This document shows positions 17,474-27,566 of a stretch of 64,000 nt of DNA, one piece after another. Position 1 is the stretch's first letter; each line of letters starts with the position of its first letter. A program made the translations under genes and the position numbers. The notes under the pieces are model-generated. The model did not search any database. It saw nothing but the letters and a program-made list of their open reading frames with translations, and was not told the origin of the DNA. This DNA is from Anoplolepis gracilipes (taxonomy: Eukaryota > Arthropoda > Insecta > Hymenoptera > Formicidae): NCBI RefSeq assembly GCF_047496725.1, contig NW_027328680.1:1-64000 (forward strand). Reading direction: 5' to 3'.

Positions 17474-18912
17474 GGAGCATCATTTAGGAGCCTTCTACAC
17501 GTAAACAATTTAGTGAGGGCCTAATAACCGGACTCTTATCACTCCAAGCTTTTGAGAAATCACGAACTGGAAAATTTGGGACTTCAACGCCAAATACTTT
17601 CAAGTCTCACTTCCAAAAAAAGGCTAAAGAGACTCATTTATCAATAAGCCAAACTCGTTTATATTATGCTTAGCGAATCATTACATCACTGTTCATGATA
17701 CAACGCTAAATCCGTTCCGCTACGTATATCAAAAAACACAATTTGTGTTATAATTGCCTAGGATCTCATCGAGCAGCGGCCTGCCGGATTACCAAGCGTT
17801 GCCTGAAATGTGGGCACAAACATCATACCACGATTTATACAAAAGACAAATCGAACACTCCTTCCTCCAACTCAACTTCAGCGAATTCTCATTCAAACCC
17901 ATCTACCTTAGCATACACTAACGTACTTTATTATGCATCATCTCAAGGAAGGCATGTAAGCGCAGGGATTTTTCTCGCAAATGCACAAGTACTTGTCACC
18001 TCCTCAAATGGGGAAAGTGTCAAGACCCGGGCACTAATTGATCAAGGCTCTGAAATATCTCTCGTCTCGGAACGTTTAATTCAGATGTTTTTTGATTCTT
18101 CCCAGAATCCATTCCTCTATCTCTTTATTCAGAGTTGGTTGTCACTAGTCTAACAGGACCAAAAGCTCAACACATCTTACATTAAAGTGTCGACACGATC
18201 ATTTTGAGTTCTCACTTTCAGCTCATATTCTGGCAAAACTTACCGCCCCTCTCCCGTCAACGAACTTCGAGCAAACTTCTTGGCTACACTTCTGAGCGGA
18301 ATTAAACTAGCTGATGACAATTATCGAACCCTAGAACCTATTGATATAATATTAGAAGCCGAAATCATCAGATCATCGAGAATGGGTTAATAAAGGGAGA
18401 CACAAAATTACCAATCGCGTAGCTCACTAAGTTTGGTTGGATCATATCAGGATCCGTTAATAATCTATCTACATCAAAGCAGGTATATCATATTGTAGTC
18501 GATAGAGAGCTTCACGATTTATTACAGCGATTCTGGCAATTTGAAAAAATCTCAAACTTCAACATTATCTTTATCATCTGACGAACAAGAATGAACACCA
18601 TTTTAAGACAACTCATTCACGTGATCAATCAAGAAGATATATAGTTCGACTTTCTGTTAAACTACCGAAAGAAAACTTAGAAGATTCTCGTTCAAGGGCA
18701 CTTTGGATCATCAATAGTTTATCTAAAAAGTTCACGAATGAACCAAAATACGCAACAGCTTACTACCAATTTCTACGAGAGTATAAACAACTAGGTCATA
18801 TGACACGGATTCCAGAGTCACAGCCAGAGCTCAAAGTTTCTTACTATTTACCTCATTACGGAGTATTTCGAAAGAACAGTTTGACTACAAAACTTTAAAT
18901 GGTTTTTAACGG
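17474..18912 (+). pseudogene. BEL/Pao retrotransposon relic (gag end, zinc knuckles, protease, RT start)
   Basis: Frames are broken by several indels and stops. A Gag-like piece (LLHVNNLVRA) is followed by paired zinc knuckles at about 17743-17840 (CYNCLGSH...C, then CLKCGHKHH). A protease motif LIDQGSEISLVSE lies near 18040. Further pieces are HILAKLTAPLPS, W-LHF...IKLADDNYRTLEPIDI, TKFGWIISGSV and an RT start with EYKQLGHM and YYLPHYGVFR...LTTKL. This order is that of BEL/Pao Gag-Pol. The RT breaks off near 18912 at the join to the next element. The longest open piece is 17743-18153, 136 codons. Confidence 0.82.
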
Positions 18913-19978
18913 ACTGTGGTGTCGGATACGATAGCAAACTGCGTGACCATTTTTAAGAGCTTGCAGGTCTCCAAGAACATCAAAGGTCCGCTAGAGGGAG
19001 AATGAAGAAGGCTGTGGCATCCATTATGGCTGCCACAGCAGTTCTTCACGATAGGACTACACAGTCCTCTCCGAACAGCGATGAAGCGGAGGAACTTCGG
19101 CACTAATTGGAGCTCCTCAAAGCCGAAAAAAAAGGAGACAAGTGAGCTCAAAAAGCAGATAGCGGAACTCGCCGATCAGGTAAAAGTGCTAACGAATCAA
19201 CTCAGTGCTCACCTAACCAAGGAGGGAAATGCCACAAAAAGTGAGAAGAAAGGGTGCAAGATCACAAGAGGACGGAATCGCATAGAATCTGACCAAGAGT
19301 CAGATTCCGACAGCGAAGAGGGGCAATCTCTCAGGCTGAGGACACCCAAAAAAGTCTCCCCAAAGAAGACCGCCTCGAGGAAGGGCAGACTATCTCCAGC
19401 ATGCGTGTCCCCAAGACTAATTGGTGACCCCTGCATGGAGGTAGAACCGCAAGCTGCGAGCGTAACGGAAGCACAGGGACCCCTCTTGAGTGGATCCTCT
19501 CGACCTTTCCCTCCAATCACTCGCCAGGATGAGTTCGCAATTCTGTACGAAGCCCTCAATCAACACCTACAAATCGGCGTTAACTTGAGGGAAAGGATGC
19601 TGCGATTCTTTGAAGCAACGAACGGGCAGGGAGAGGCGGTCCAAGCTGCTCCCCTGAACGCACATACCCAGCCGCCAATGGGGAAGAAGGCCGAGGCTGA
19701 GATCCCCTCGCCAACTCAGCCCAAAATGCAGGATATTGTTCCCAAAAACAGCCAGAGGAACAAAGTGGCTAAAAAGGGAAAGAAAAAAGGAGTAAGCCAG
19801 GTTTGTGCTAACACCAAGATATCTTCCCTCCCCCTCCCTGCCGGTACCCGCAGCCGATGAGAAACCTGAAAGGAAATCTCGCCAAGATGCGGAACCCTCT
19901 GGGGCTCCACTCTCTGACGGAGAACCATTAGGCCCGGGGCCCTTCGACAAGAAGTCGACAGACCCGGGACATATGGCC
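18913..19978 (+). pseudogene. Non-LTR retrotransposon ORF1 relic (R1-like), left part
   Basis: A degenerate Gag-like ORF1 needing several frameshifts. The start region reads VSDTIANCVTIFKSLQVSKN, then after a 1-nt loss MKKAVASIMAATAVLHDRT, then LELLKAEKKETSELKKQIAELADQVKVLT, a coiled coil typical of such proteins. A Ser/Asp/Glu/Lys-rich region follows, with 259 open codons at 19081-19860. Element B interrupts it after ATATGGCC, and the reading resumes at 63926. Family assignment to R1-like rests on layout only. Confidence 0.65.
19975..19978 (+). repeat. Left 4-bp target site duplication (GGCC) of element B
   Basis: GGCC directly precedes TGTCACG and recurs at 63926-63929 directly after the final GTAACA of B's interrupted 3' LTR. 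Four base pairs is normal for Gypsy integrases. Confidence 0.88.
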
Positions 19979-22859
19979 TGTCACGTCCAGCGCCTCCGCT
20001 TGACACCAGTCGCCGTCCGTTGACTCCATACGTCACCTGTTAAGTAGACATAGTAAGCGTTAAGCACCTATAAAATTCTTTTACTTTCCTTTTCTTTTTT
20101 ATATATATATATATATATATATAGTTATTATCAAAAATAGATTAAGCCGATAAATACCTTTTATTATGTTTCCGGCTAAAACATCCTTTTCCTTTTTTTT
20201 TTTTTTTCTTTTTCTTCTTTTTTCCTGTTTTATCCCCATCACTGGTTCTCCCCTATCACCTACCTAAAAATGAAGGAAAATAATTAATTAATTGTCCAAT
20301 GAAAATTCTCACCTATTTTCCGGCCACCCGGTATATCACCTTCTGGTCCGCCTCCTCAGCACCTGAAAAAGAGAAGAGAAACGACCCACCAAGTCGGTCG
20401 AACATCTTAATTTTATTATAATTACCCATTTAGTTTTGTCACTCTAGTTGCAGTATCTGAAAAATAAAAAGGAAACATAATATTAAGTATGCGTCAATAG
20501 AATAACGTAAATTAAGTAATAGCGATAATATAAACCAATGTTCACTCCACCTCGTCGTCATCACTCTTACTAAACACAAACATACACGTACACATCACCA
20601 TAGACACACGCATCGAGAATTAACCACCACCCGGTATAACAAAAATATAAAGTAAATCTATATAACAAGCTAAAATCACTCAAGGAAAGAGATCGTAACT
20701 GCGAATGAGCGGAAATACAACTGCCGATACATGTTCACCTTAATAAATTGACACCCGGTATATAAACTAACATTGTCATATTATCCAAACATTAGTATAA
20801 AATAGTGTTTAACAACCGACCGATTCATTTGGTTAAATTCCATAAGCTTCATATAATAAACTCCGATCGGTACTTTCGGGACACCCTGTATATGAACTTT
20901 CATTAATTATTAAAACTGAGCAAGCCAAGTAACTCGTATGTGCAATTGCAACTTCCTATGCACAGTCTAAATCACTTTTCTCAATATATCAAAAGTTGTC
21001 GCAACATCGAAAAGCACCCAATTTTTAACGATTTAAACATCACATAAAAAACCCGCCCAGTGACCTTAATTAATTATTTCCTGGCGCCTTGACTCATAAG
21101 GAACCAAAAAAGGTAGCAACTTATAGGGCTACAGCCCCGCCATAAAAAGTTAAGCGCACATTGTTATAGACCCATTTTGCTTCAGGAACACCTCATATTT
21201 TCAACTTTAATAATTTATTTATTTTAATCCGCACCTCCAATATATAATTATGCCTTCACTATTAAATGCAGTTTTATATCCCAAAGCCGAATTAATACCA
21301 CAATAACGTACATGTCTAACGATTCTGTCACCCAAATATAATAACTTGTCAATTTTACTCATATTCCACCGCAGCGCAGTGATTTCATTAAATCCAAATT
21401 TTAACAATAATAAAAGATTCGATCAAACCCATCTTCTGCATAATAATTCCTTACCATGAATCCAATTTGGTTTGCCAATAAAAATCCGGTCAGCTATCAT
21501 TTATAATTATTTCATATATCAACCATGGAGATAACTTGGTGCATGCACATATACATATATATATATATATATGCGACTCGCTGCAGATATCATAATCCAC
21601 AGATGTTTTAAAGGCAAATTATAATGACCTGACAAGAACTCCTCGAGGCTCAGACAATATTTAAGTAATCAATTAAAACCAATAATAATTAAAATGAACC
21701 ACTCATAATACATATATATATATATATATATTATAGTGAAAACAATATAAATATCCCATAAAGAGTTTAAAACGAATAAAGCTCTGGAAGATAACTAAAG
21801 TTAAATAGTCACACTCAATATATACAATTACTTAATTAACTCTTACTTATACAAGGTGTCTGAAATAACTTGAACGTGATAATATTCTCAAAACTTCGTT
21901 ATCATTTTATTGAGGATGAATGATAATTACAATATACATATGCATAATAAACAAAATGACCATACCTATATATACGGTGGTACGATAATACACACATCAT
22001 ACACTACATAAACCAAGTATAAACGCATAATGAACACCCAGAAATAATTACATAGATACACGCTCCTTAACAAACACACCATAAAATTATATAACAATAG
22101 TCACTTAATATACCCGGTGATACAAAAATACGCGCGTTATAAACTTATCATCTACACAATGTTTAATCAGTATCTGACTATTATAGACATATTATCCACC
22201 CAGTAACACGCAAATACACACACTCTATAAATAATTTATATACATAGTGACCCATTAGTACGCACAAATAAAGCACTCTCAATAAACCTATTATAAACTT
22301 ATTACAGGCATATTCATATATTAACATACACATAATCAATGTATCATATACATGGTAACGCAATAGTTTCGGATCTTATAACTAATTCATACATATTCCA
22401 AGCGTATCACTTAAATTACACACTCAACCTCTCACAATATAAACTTGTCTTAAATTTATGCATTTATACACACTTACACACTCCTCATCCATCCATTGTA
22501 AATATATCACGGCATATTACATGTGCATTTATACCATTATTACATATATATAAATATATAAACCTTTACTACTAGTTATAATGATATACATACATACATA
22601 TAGTTATATAATAGCGAGTTTAACGTCTGTAGACTAATTTAGATCTTGTAATCCACGAATAACATTATGCGACATCATAGATAATTGTTAATTAATAAGT
22701 TAATTAGCGTAATGCTCTCATATCTCTACAATTATTTAAGTACAACGCTATAATACAATGCGGCGATAAGTAATTAATCAGATAAGTTATCGTAACGCTA
22801 GTAATAATTGCGATATATCTAGAAATAACGATATAGATATTACATTATAATGCTAGTCC

Positions 22860-23077
22860 CGAAGGTTCTAGAACATTCAGGAACCGCCGGATCACGTGAA
22901 AATTTCGGACAAACACCGTGATAGCTTACTATTGCCCGGCGCGTGATACCCGTGACAAACAAGCATGACCAGGATCGGACCACGTTGCGCGCGCTATAAT
23001 TCAGAAGGTGGGAGCCCTCAGCGACCACGGGTATATAAACGGGAGCACCGTGTGCTCAAAAATCAGAGTATTCAGTT
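22860..23077 (+). promoter_or_regulatory. Heat-shock element and TATA/Inr promoter of element B
   Basis: Perfect five-pentamer heat-shock element at 22860-22884, TATATAAA at 23032-23039, initiator TCAGAG with A near 23065. This promoter should drive the full-length B transcript, giving an unusually long leader of about 3.1 kb before gag. Confidence 0.8.
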
Positions 23078-23854
23078 CTCGCCTAGACAGTTCAGATCAT
23101 TAGACAGTTCAGATCATATTTAGTATTCGGCTTTCGCCCGACAGTAAAATCTGTTGCACGGTTCGTTCCGACCATTCAGTTTTCGCATAATCAGTATTCG
23201 ATCAGCAGTCAATACTCGATTCATACAGTACCCAGTAAATTCATTGTACGTACAGACAGTCATTTATACGATTTAATAATCGGTTATCCTTATAACATTC
23301 AATCATACATACGCTCTCGCAAGTTTTCGCGCAGTGTAATTAATATTATATCTTCGAATCAGTGGTTTCTAGTTCATTACGGTATTATTCACACAAAATC
23401 ATTAATTCAGAGAGACTTCGAGACTAGCATATCGCGAATACTATTAATTAGCCTTCAGTTCTTACGTTTACTGTCGTATAAATCTATTCTTGATTATTTG
23501 TATCTACTGTTACTATTATATTTCCTTTCTCTTTATCGATTTCCACGGCGCTCACAATACATATCGAATTCTATCTATCACTTTTAAAGATATTTTATCT
23601 AAATTTTCGTTTGCAGTGAATTACTTCTATCAACAATATAAGCGTATTATCTTTTCCTCTCCATGCAATTGTTAATGCCGCCTATCTATAATATCGTTTA
23701 CGCGTCCGAAACCAGTCTGTGCGTGAAATCATAGTCGAAGGAAAGTTCTATTAACTAATGTTGTAATACTAATATTGTAGATCCACATTCTTGTGTACAC
23801 CCGCGTTACAGTGTGCTTCCCAGTGGTTCCTGTAACACATAACAATTTAGTGAA

Positions 23855-23860
23855 GTGAGT
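23855..23860 (+). promoter_or_regulatory. Candidate splice donor GTGAGT in the LTR leader
   Basis: GAA/GTGAGTACG is the best 5' splice site match I see between the start site and gag. It could serve env splicing (acceptor at 32460) or removal of the hairpin array (acceptor-like TTCTTAG before the LTR ORF). This is inferred from consensus only. Confidence 0.35.
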
Positions 23861-24422
23861 ACGTTGTCGTAATTATTAAGATATATTCGTGTAATCATTA
23901 ATCATATTGTTTACGTGTAATTACTCGAAATATACATACTTGTGTCAGTTCGCGGCCCCTGTCCATTCCGGGCGTCGGTCATCTTTTCGGTGTCAATTCT
24001 TCTCGCCGTTAACCTCTCGCGTCTATACCTGTAAATATAAAGACAAGCTTTCTATTCTAATTTTAATATTGAAATTATCGGGCAAATTAGTGCTACTTAT
24101 CTGACGAGGTCATCCTTCCTTCAAGCCTACTTCGGGCTCTCTCTTTCATCCTGCGGCGACGCGCGCCTCCTCCAGGGCGTTCTTGTATTCCCTATAGCTT
24201 CTTCCTATATATTTTTTTTTTTCTCTTTTCTTTCTTTCTTTTTTTTTTTTTCTTTTCCCTTATCCGCTCACCAGTGGCAAGGTCCGCGACGTCCGCCTTG
24301 ACATACCCAGAGCCTCAGATATCTGTAACTTATAATCGAAGAGATTAATATTTTATTCGGACGTCCTTATAGGGAATGTCATTAGACAGAGAGCGATAAC
24401 CATTCTTACCTACACCGTAGGG

Positions 24423-24714
24423 CGCCTCCTCCAGGGCGACCTACATCCTTCCTACGTAGTGTGCCTCTTTCAGGGCGATTCTACGTCCCTTCTAGCAGTG
24501 CGCCTCATTCAGGGCGGCTCTGCCTTCATCCTTCGTAGTGCGCCTCCTTCAGAGCCGGACTACCCCTCTCTAGGTCGCACGCCTCTCTCAGGGCGAACGA
24601 CTCTCTTCTCCGAGGAGCGCCTCTTTCAGGGCATTCCGCCTCCTAGCGTGCAGCGCGCCTCTGTCAGGGCGATCTGCCTCCTCTCAGTCCACGAACCGCG
24701 CCTCTGTCAGGGCG
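24423..24714 (+). repeat. Hairpin-repeat array of B 5' LTR (eight units)
   Basis: Eight CGCC-TC..TCAG-GGCG units, plus a ninth at 24164-24179. It lies between the promoter and the LTR ORF in the transcribed leader. One frame is open through all units, but it starts at a GTG and looks like a by-product of the repeat period. Confidence 0.78.
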
Positions 24715-24976
24715 TCTCTCACAATTCCTCCGATCGCTCTTCTTGATCTAAAATATAGAATAAATATTAAATTAAAGTAAACTCATTAAGGCTCACCCTG
24801 TCCCCGCAACCCGTCAGATAAGGTCAAGTCAACTCGTTTACCAATTTACTTTAACGCGTATGTTTTTTTTTTTTCCTTTTCATCACTCGCGTTACTATTA
24901 CTAACCCCAGTCTATACCCCTCCGCGTATTCAACTATGGCGTCGATTATGATTTCGCTTACCTTCTTAGCTGCGTC

Positions 24977-25393
24977 ATGGGTCGGTCACGTCGAGCAGGG
25001 CGTGCTCACCAATTGAAGCGCCTCATCCGGTCACTATACCAAGGCGGCTCCTACCTGACGGTCCGAACAGCTGCGTCGCCACCAGGTAGTCAGAGCCCAG
25101 CATCCGTCGGGTATTTCACTTACCCTCCACCGGGAACCCATACATCGGAGTCATCAACCCCTGACCAGCTACACGACGCCGTCACACCACCGGCATCCAG
25201 TAGCGGGGTCGTCGCTTCCTCACATAGGCCCTTACCGCCTATCGAATACCGTCCGTGGCCCGTGCCCCTGCCGTTGATAGACTTCGGGATTACGCAACCG
25301 AGGATCATTTCCTCCCAGGCTTTCTTCGGGCGAGTATGCATCCTGTCGTCCGCTGAAGCACCTATCAATTCGCCTCCTGATAACCGTCCGTGA
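24977..25393 (+). CDS. LTR-encoded 138-residue protein, copy in B 5' LTR
   Basis: Intact. Against the other copies it has one synonymous change (ACT/ACA, Thr) and one replacement (CCG to CTG, Pro to Leu in the PWPVPPPL motif). The B 3' LTR carries the same two changes, so they predate the insertion of B. In the 5' position the ORF sits in the genomic RNA leader upstream of gag. Confidence 0.58.
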   Translation: MGRSRRAGRAHQLKRLIRSLYQGGSYLTVRTAASPPGSQSPASVGYFTYPPPGTHTSESSTPDQLHDAVTPPASSSGVVASSHRPLPPIEYRPWPVPLPLIDFGITQPRIISSQAFFGRVCILSSAEAPINSPPDNRP

Positions 25394-25589
25394 TTTAATT
25401 GTCTAATCGTCTTGAAAAATATAATATAACTGTACATATATGTTTATTATAAAATAATGATAAATACATAAAAATCAGTATACGTAAACAATCTGCATTC
25501 ATTGTCTACTCACTTCACATCCTCCCTATTATCTATTACGTCCCGACCTCTAGTTTCCGGTGCACCGCTACGCTGATCGTGACAGGTTT

Positions 25590-25602
25590 ACCGCTCGGCC
25601 AC
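25590..25602 (+). other. tRNA-Leu D-arm-complementary segment next to the primer binding sites of B
   Basis: ACCGCTCGGCCAC lies 77 nt upstream of the first primer-site-like unit. In the RNA it could pair with the D-arm of the same Leu-type tRNA whose 3' end matches the primer binding site, as the extra annealing boxes do in yeast Ty1 and Ty3. Confidence 0.45.
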
Positions 25603-25664
25603 CGCGATCCGCGTACACCAACCATCGTAACCGCACCTCGCTCGCGAACGCAGAGGACGTAACA

Positions 25665-25762
25665 ACTGGTGACAGCGGCGGGACGTAACAACTGGTGACA
25701 GCGGTGGGATGTAACAACTGGTGACAGCGGTGGGATGTAACAACTGGTGACAGCGGTGGGAT
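25665..25762 (+). repeat. Tandem primer-binding-site repeats (four copies)
   Basis: A 26-bp unit of AC, the 18-nt primer site TGGTGACAGCGGTGGGAT and GTAACA is repeated. Copies of the 18-mer are at 25667 (with CGGGAC ending, counted as LTR), 25693, 25719 and 25745. The 18-mer is complementary to a tRNA 3' end reading ATCCCACCGCTGTCACCA, which fits a Leu-type tRNA with CCA. Element C has only one copy beyond its LTR. Confidence 0.82.
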
Positions 25763-26207
25763 ATTACCGCTAAAAATCAGTGCAAAAATAAAAGTTACTA
25801 TTCTTCGTTATCGAAAACGAGTACATTTTCTCAAGAAAATCTTTCTTTCTTAAAATCATCATCGCGAATTATTTCTTTTACTAGTCTCGAAGGAAATTAA
25901 AAGTAAAGTTACAATTAAAGTCTTTTCAAACCTCAATAAATAAATAAATCGGTCGTTGTCCATCAATCCTTATACCTTAATACTACTTCAAAATTCTTCG
26001 TAAAATATATGTATCCATGTTATATGTATCCAAACTAATTTAACCACTAACCTCTTAGGTGATAATTACCTGTTCATAATCGTGATAACTGGTGATTGTA
26101 CGCGATTCCGCTTTCGCATACCCGCAACAAAAAGAAATTATATACGCACAATCGTTCGCAACCGCGAGTCCTGCTATACCATCGATAATAAATACTTACC
26201 TTTAAAT
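25763..26207 (+). other. Untranslated leader of element B between primer sites and gag
   Basis: 445 bp, AT-rich, no credible ORF. It presumably contains packaging signals. A GTG-started in-frame extension of gag exists from 26082 but lacks an ATG. Confidence 0.75.
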
Positions 26208-27566
26208 ATGGCTCAATCCGATGATCTCTCGGGAAACATAGAACGCGAAAACCATGAGGAAGCTTTTAGAGATCTACGCGAAAAAGAAAGAGAATTAAAA
26301 ATCCGAACTGAAATGTTGGAAAACATGATGCGCGCGTTCGCTAAAAATCTACCCGGTTTGCAGGCCTCGAGCCCAGCGGACGTAACAAATAACGCGCCTC
26401 CATCGTTTAACATGTCGAACGCCTCGTATAACGATATCAAGCCCACGACCTCAGCCGCCGGAATCGACGGTTCTCATTATCCTATGGGATATCCGAAATC
26501 ATATCTGCGCGACGCTCTCGAACTGGTGCCGAAATACGACGGGCATAACATCCCCGTGCTACAATTCGCTAGGGCATGCAAAAGGGCAAAAGAATCGGTA
26601 CCGTTGGTAGACGAAGCATTATTTGTCCGTATGCTACGAAATAAATTAACGCACCACGCATATTTAGCCGTAGAGGATGAAATCCACCCGACCGTGGAAA
26701 AATTTCTCGACTGCCTCAGGCGAACTTTCGGTCCCGCTAGAAGCTCGAACTATTATCGCGGACAATTAAGCATGGCATACAAAAAGCCGAACGAGCACAT
26801 ACTTGACTACATCGGGCGTGTTAAGGATCTGAAAACGGCCATAATTGAAGGAGATCTAGTCCAACTCGGTAGACCGTTATCCGAAAATGAGATTGCCGGA
26901 ATAGAAGGTTTCGCGTTAGAAGCGTTTTACGAAGGACTTCCACGCGAATATAGAATAGAACTTCGCGCTGAAGGATATAGTAGCCTCCCCGACGCCTGCT
27001 CTAAAGTGGTCACAATTAATAAACGCCTAGAAAGAGAGGAGATAAGATACAAGAGCACTCGAAACGCGAACGGTAACAATAATCACAATAGTAACGCTGC
27101 ACCGGCCCCCGTGACGCAAATTCTCCAACGCGATCAGACTGCGGTAGCGAATACGCCGCCCGGTCCCGGGAATGCACACGAACGAAAAATTTGCGGGTAC
27201 TGCCAAAAGATCGGACACCTCATACACGAGTGCCGTAAACGACAGTATCGCGAAAAGTACAATAACAATAATAATAATAATTTCAATAATAATAATAATT
27301 ATTCCAATAACTCTCATAATACGCACGCTAATAGTAATATGAATAATCCACCTCCGCGAAATTCGGGAAACCGAACAGAGGTCTCGGTCAACGGAGCGTC
27401 CCGAGGCCCTTTCCAAATCCGCTCCACCCTCTGCATGGAAGGGAAACCAGATCCCTTCACGTCCTCCGAGGAGACGACGGAAACGTACCGGCCGTCGAGC
27501 TCGCATCACCGTCTTTCCGAGGACCAACAGCCTTCATGCTCGATACAGGAGCACAGCCTAATATAA
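26208..27566 (+). CDS. gag: Gag polyprotein, element B
   Basis: 452 residues from the strong-context ATG, with the same organisation as in A: charged coil at the start, one CCHC knuckle at about 27192-27233, and an Asn-rich tract. One residue differs from A and C (EGDLVQL where they have EGDQVQL). Its end overlaps the pol frame; no stop or indel is present. It should assemble the particle and package RNA in the cytoplasm. Confidence 0.93.
   Translation: MAQSDDLSGNIERENHEEAFRDLREKERELKIRTEMLENMMRAFAKNLPGLQASSPADVTNNAPPSFNMSNASYNDIKPTTSAAGIDGSHYPMGYPKSYLRDALELVPKYDGHNIPVLQFARACKRAKESVPLVDEALFVRMLRNKLTHHAYLAVEDEIHPTVEKFLDCLRRTFGPARSSNYYRGQLSMAYKKPNEHILDYIGRVKDLKTAIIEGDLVQLGRPLSENEIAGIEGFALEAFYEGLPREYRIELRAEGYSSLPDACSKVVTINKRLEREEIRYKSTRNANGNNNHNSNAAPAPVTQILQRDQTAVANTPPGPGNAHERKICGYCQKIGHLIHECRKRQYREKYNNNNNNNFNNNNNYSNNSHNTHANSNMNNPPPRNSGNRTEVSVNGASRGPFQIRSTLCMEGKPDPFTSSEETTETYRPSSSHHRLSEDQQPSCSIQEHSLI
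27365..27371 (+). promoter_or_regulatory. Candidate -1 frameshift heptamer GGGAAAC, element B
   Basis: Same in-frame G GGA AAC as in A, with the alternative C CCT TTC at 27407-27413. Confidence 0.6.

Larger units (their letters stand above)
19979..25690 (+). repeat. 5' LTR of element B (5712 bp)
   Basis: A complete LTR from TGTCACG to GACGTAACA. It holds the full set of internal features: AT-rich U3, heat-shock element, TATA/Inr, 17-bp tandem repeat, nine hairpin units, the 138-codon ORF, the tRNA-complementary site and a terminal 26-bp primer-site-like unit. It is the promoter LTR for B. Confidence 0.93.

Noticed and set aside
24423..24714. CRISPR-like array
   Set aside because: Repeats are short, degenerate and inside an insect retroelement LTR. 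No cas genes and no spacers of uniform length.
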